The translations under genes were made by a program, and so were the position numbers. Of a stretch of 64,000 nt of DNA, positions 60,865 through 64,000 are shown in pieces. The notes beneath the pieces were generated by a model. The model was not told the DNA's origin and did not search any database. It worked only from the letters and a program-made list of their open reading frames with translations. The number at the start of each line of letters is the position of its first letter. Within the stretch, counting starts at the first letter, position 1. The stretch comes from Typhlomys cinereus (lineage: Eukaryota > Chordata > Mammalia > Rodentia > Platacanthomyidae). The stretch lies in contig JALPQD010000408.1 of the NCBI GenBank assembly GCA_023101885.1, positions 1,045,019 to 1,109,018 of the forward strand, in the 5' to 3' direction.

Positions 60865-61150
60865 ATTTGAAATGTGTCCCCTACAGTCTCATGTGTTTGA
60901 CACCTTTGAGAGATGGAGCCTTGCAGGAGGAACATAATCACAGAGGGTGGGACTTGAGGTGGTCTATGTTCCACCCTAACTTCTGAAGAAGTCTGTTTTT
61001 GCTGCAAGCAGTCTTGTAGCTCTTAGCCTCCAAGATATCTACAGTGACCTCGCCCTACTCCAGCTTCTGCCATGAAAGACTGACTCTTCCCTCTGGAACT
61101 GTTAAGCTTAATAAATCTCCCTTTCTCTCTTAAATTGCAACAGAAAAGAG
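60865..61150 (+). repeat. MaLR-type LTR (MT/MLT1-like)
   Basis: 'gtgtcccctacagtctcatg', 'tgtttgacacctttgagaga', 'tggagccttgcaggagg' and a 'cttaataaatctcc' poly(A) region. It stops about 35 bases before the GTF2F2 microexon donor side. Confidence 0.7.
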
Positions 61151-61183
61151 TTAACCATTATTACATCATATAAATAATCTTAC

Positions 61184-61202
61184 CTCAGTCCTTCCTTGAT
61201 TC
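61184..61202 (-). CDS. GTF2F2: GTF2F2 19-nt microexon, residues 47-53
   Basis: On the minus strand, 19 bases encode the last base of Lys-47 and then NQGRTE. The next exon continues directly with VSFTLNED, as in RAP30. The donor is GTAAGA. The acceptor AG (61204-61203) follows a run of 17 T (plus-strand A at 61205-61221). Sequence upstream of that AG does not encode the preceding RAP30 residues (LRIAK), so the exon must begin here. Human RAP30 has Thr where this has Asn at position 48, as I recall. The exon upstream (about residues 23-47) was not found up to 64000. Confidence 0.85.
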
Positions 61203-61711
61203 CTAAAAAAAAAAAAAAAAATTTAAAATTATTTCAACTTTACTTTCAAATAAGAGTAAAAAACTAAAATAATGTTAATTCATATTTGCATAAAATACCT
61301 TAATTGCACATTTTATCATATCACATAATACTATTATATCCTATCCTAATTATATTGATCAAAAAATGATCTTAATGTAATGCTTATCTTTATTTCCAAA
61401 AAATTTAGCTTTCAATAGCATGTAAATATATATTTTAATACTATTTTTGTCTGTATAAAGAGGTTTCATTTACCTAACAAAATCTTAAATATTAAGACTA
61501 GAAATGAATGATCAGATTTGGCTGGAAGAGAAAGGCAAAATAAAAATGGTGGGGCCTCAAGGGTATAGTTCAGCAGTTCTGAGTTCAATCTCCACAACCA
61601 AAAAGGAAGAGTGAAAGATAAAAGATAATTACGACTAACCTGTGGAAAGCCTTAACTATCACACCCCAAAGCATGGGCTTCATTGTTTAGGCAATGAGGA
61701 TCTGCAGAAAT

Positions 61712-62170
61712 TATCTGTGACAGTTAATCTTGGTTATCAATTTGACAACACCTGGGATTAACTAACAGATTAGTTGTCTGACCACTGGAGAGATGACCTA
61801 GATTAAAATGCTTGCAACACAAAAAACAGCCCTAAATCTGGATGGACCCTCTCAGTAGCCGACCAGATAAAACCAATCACAAAACAGAAGAGTTCTGGGA
61901 CTCTCCTGCCCTATGCTGGCCCCCTTCTGCCAACATCAGGATCCAGCTTTTTCAACCCTTCAAAGCCACTGATGTCCAGAGATGCTTCAGGAATCCTCCA
62001 ACTTTCAGCAACAAACTAGGACTGCTGAGATATTCAGCTTTTGGACTGAGCTGCTATAGCAGCCATTGCTGTACTACCTAGACCTTATCTCATAAGTCAA
62101 TCCAGTAAATTCCCATTTTATATATACTCATTCTATTGGTTCTGTTCTTCTAGAGAACCCTGATTAATAT
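61712..62170 (+). repeat. Ancient interspersed repeat (DNA/LTR type, unresolved)
   Basis: 'gttaatcttggttatcaatt' at the start and 'ttggttctgttcttctagag' then 'aaccctgattaata' at the end resemble a known mammalian repeat pattern, possibly with a SINE fragment at 61780-61830. I cannot assign the family. Confidence 0.4.
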
Positions 62171-62224
62171 ACTATCTTAGCAAAAGACCACTAAGTACAA
62201 AGATGCTCTATAAGGACAATGGAG

Positions 62225-62475
62225 AGTTGGAGAGATGGCTCAGGGGTTAAGACTCTGCCTTACAAGGAGAAGGTCCTGATTTCAGATCCCAGGTCCGACA
62301 TTAAAACACCAGGCAGAAATGGTAGAAGCCTGCACTTCTGGCCCTGAGGGGAAGAGCCTGGGAAATTCAAAAAAGGAAGTAGAAGCAATCCAGGATGATT
62401 TCCGAAGTCATCCTTGGTACTTCACGAGGACATACAGTGCCCTCTGATACACACACACACAGTAAAATTTAAAAA
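62225..62475 (+). repeat. Intermediate-age tRNA-type SINE
   Basis: 'gttggagagatggctcaggg', 'gatttcagatcccaggtccg', 'catccttggtacttcacgag', a short CA tract and a 'gtaaaatttaaaaaaat' tail. Confidence 0.9.
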
Positions 62476-62863
62476 AATATAAATGGAAAATGGAAATAGA
62501 GGTGTAAACACCTGGCTTACTTCCAATCTGCCTTCATTTGGTCATTTGGTCACTCACTCCCTCTATCATGACAAGTCTTCTATATTTGTTAGGTATTGAG
62601 CTAGATGCACAATATAAAATGAGTATAGTTCCTGTCCTAAAACATCCCAGGTTAAAGAAAATAGGTCACTGCATGAACGGTTATAAACAAGATAGTTGGC
62701 AACAGGCCAAAATGACTATTATTATGACAGAAGTACAGCATATTATCAATGAAATATAAGCTAGAAGGCCAGGAAACAGCAACGAAATGGAAGGATTCCA
62801 GGCTAGGGAATAGTTCATGCAAACATCAGAAATGAAAAAAGTGTGTGGAATTAAGCAGTGTGA

Positions 62864-63205
62864 CAGTTGGTGTTAACTGACAACCAGAATGCAGGGCTCT
62901 GATATGCCTGTGAGGGACCATCTAGACCGAGGTTACTTTCTGAGAATGTCTGTGAGGGATTATCTCCATTATGGTAACTGACAGGAAGACACTGGCCACA
63001 CAATATCCACAGCAAGAATAAAAAGCAAAGACCAATATCTATCTTTCTACCTACCTAGGGAGTGGTCCTACCCATGATGGGCTGGGTCTTCTTGCATCAA
63101 TCACACAATTAAAACTATCTCCCAACTGCCTTCTCTAACAAAATAATTCTTCATAGGCATGTCAACAGGCACCCATCTGCATTATCAAGTTAATAGATGA
63201 AACAA
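62864..63205 (+). repeat. Old rodent repeat, URR1-like
   Basis: 'tgtgagggaccatctagacc', 'gtctgtgagggattatctcc' and 'gggagtggtcctacccatga' resemble the URR1-type rodent DNA-transposon repeat as I remember it. From 63210 to 63440 there is intron with an ATTA repeat at 63330-63352. Confidence 0.4.
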
Positions 63206-63440
63206 ACTGCTACGGAAACTAAAGCAAGCAATAAAAACCAGAGTAAGATCAGTCTAAATTCTTAAAACAGCTTTATTTATCACAGGATTTCACATAGTCT
63301 TTCATTGCACATTAAAATGCAATGCTTAAAAAATTAATTAATTAATTAATTAAAATGCAATGCTACCTTTTTTGTTGGGAAAGTATTTAGAAAAGAAGTA
63401 AAAAAAATTTAAAGATTTCACACTAAAAAATATGAATTTT

Positions 63441-63695
63441 GGGCTGAAGAGATGACTCAAGAGTTAAGACTCTGTCTAACGAGCAGAAAGTCCTGAGTTC
63501 GGATCCCAGATTCCACGTAAAAACACCAGGTGGAAACCTGCACTTGGTTCTGGTGGGAGGAGCCTGAGAAATCCCAGAGCAAGCAAGGAGGTAGAAGCAA
63601 TCCAGGATGATTCCTGAAATCACCTTTGATCTTCCACAGGGACTACAGTGCCCTCTGATACACGCGCACACATACACACACACAAATAATATATA
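63441..63695 (+). repeat. Intermediate-age tRNA-type SINE
   Basis: 'gggctgaagagatgactcaa', 'gagttcggatcccagattcc', 'gatgattcctgaaatcacct' and a CA tail. The last 300 bases of the window are intron with no feature seen. Confidence 0.9.
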
Positions 63696-64000
63696 TATGA
63701 ATTTCCATCTTCTTTTATAAGACTTCAAGATTTGGCAAAGACTTCAATTTGATAGCAATCTCCCCTACACAGTCCCTTCCCTGACACTTCTAATCTTCTT
63801 GAGATGTTTGATTTTCTATCTTCAAGACAAAGGCACAGACATAGCAAAGCCATAGATAAAAAGCCACAGACTGGAGAATGAAAGCTTGAACCAGGTGGTG
63901 GGAGAATTCACAGAGGTCATTAAGCTTCAGAACTGAAAAGAGGAAATGACTGAAAGTGAACAGCAAAGGGAAGAAGATGAATTAAAGATTACACTGACAT

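Noticed and set aside
59532..61202. GTF2F2 matches as a processed pseudogene
   Set aside because: The matches are separated by introns with proper GT...AG sites, matching phases and no frame damage.

Overview
This is vertebrate nuclear DNA from a rodent. Coding sequence makes up under 2% of the window. The rest is AT-rich intron filled with rodent-type interspersed repeats: B1 and B4/ID-like SINEs, MaLR-type LTRs, L1, L2 and MIR. The commonest young repeat is a tRNA-derived SINE of about 280 bases with a CA-dinucleotide tract and an AATAAA-rich tail. It is not the mouse/rat B2 element, so I suspect a non-murine rodent. Geomyoid rodents (kangaroo rats, pocket mice, gophers) are one candidate group, but this is a guess from repeat type and I could not compare consensus sequences.

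Two protein-coding genes are supported. The first is GTF2F2, which encodes the RAP30 (beta) subunit of general transcription factor TFIIF. It lies on the minus strand and is seen as three internal exons, in transcription order 61202-61184 (19 nt), 59676-59532 (145 nt) and 1670-1589 (82 nt). Their phases join perfectly and they encode residues about 47-129 of the protein. The first and last exons of the gene lie outside the window. The second gene is KCTD4, a BTB/T1-domain protein. It is complete as one uninterrupted 259-codon reading frame on the plus strand at 17032-17811. It sits inside the roughly 57.9-kb GTF2F2 intron (1671-59531), in the opposite orientation.

Layout. 1-16.8 kb: the GTF2F2 exon at 1.6 kb, a solo LTR, a SINE that seems to carry a 3' transduced segment (5.0-5.35 kb), old SINEs and an L1 3' end. 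16.8-18.05 kb: the KCTD4 terminal exon, with a strong splice acceptor before its 5' UTR and a poly(A) signal. 18-31 kb: AT-rich intron with several young SINE copies that have clean target-site duplications. 31-37.5 kb: MaLR LTR, ancient L1 broken up by SINEs, and a decayed endogenous retrovirus with an RNase H-like motif. 37.5-48.6 kb: more SINEs and a MaLR-like LTR-internal-LTR remnant. 48.6-56 kb: a fossil that looks like hAT transposase, two 5'-truncated L1s with long target duplications, and L2 fragments. 56-64 kb: a solo LTR with a 5-bp target duplication, two GTF2F2 exons and more repeats.

I found no prokaryotic-type systems, CRISPR arrays, tRNA or rRNA genes. The observations most worth following are the 19-nt GTF2F2 microexon whose polypyrimidine tract is a 17-nt homopolymer, the SINE with an apparent 3' transduction, and the young SINE family that seeds CA microsatellites.
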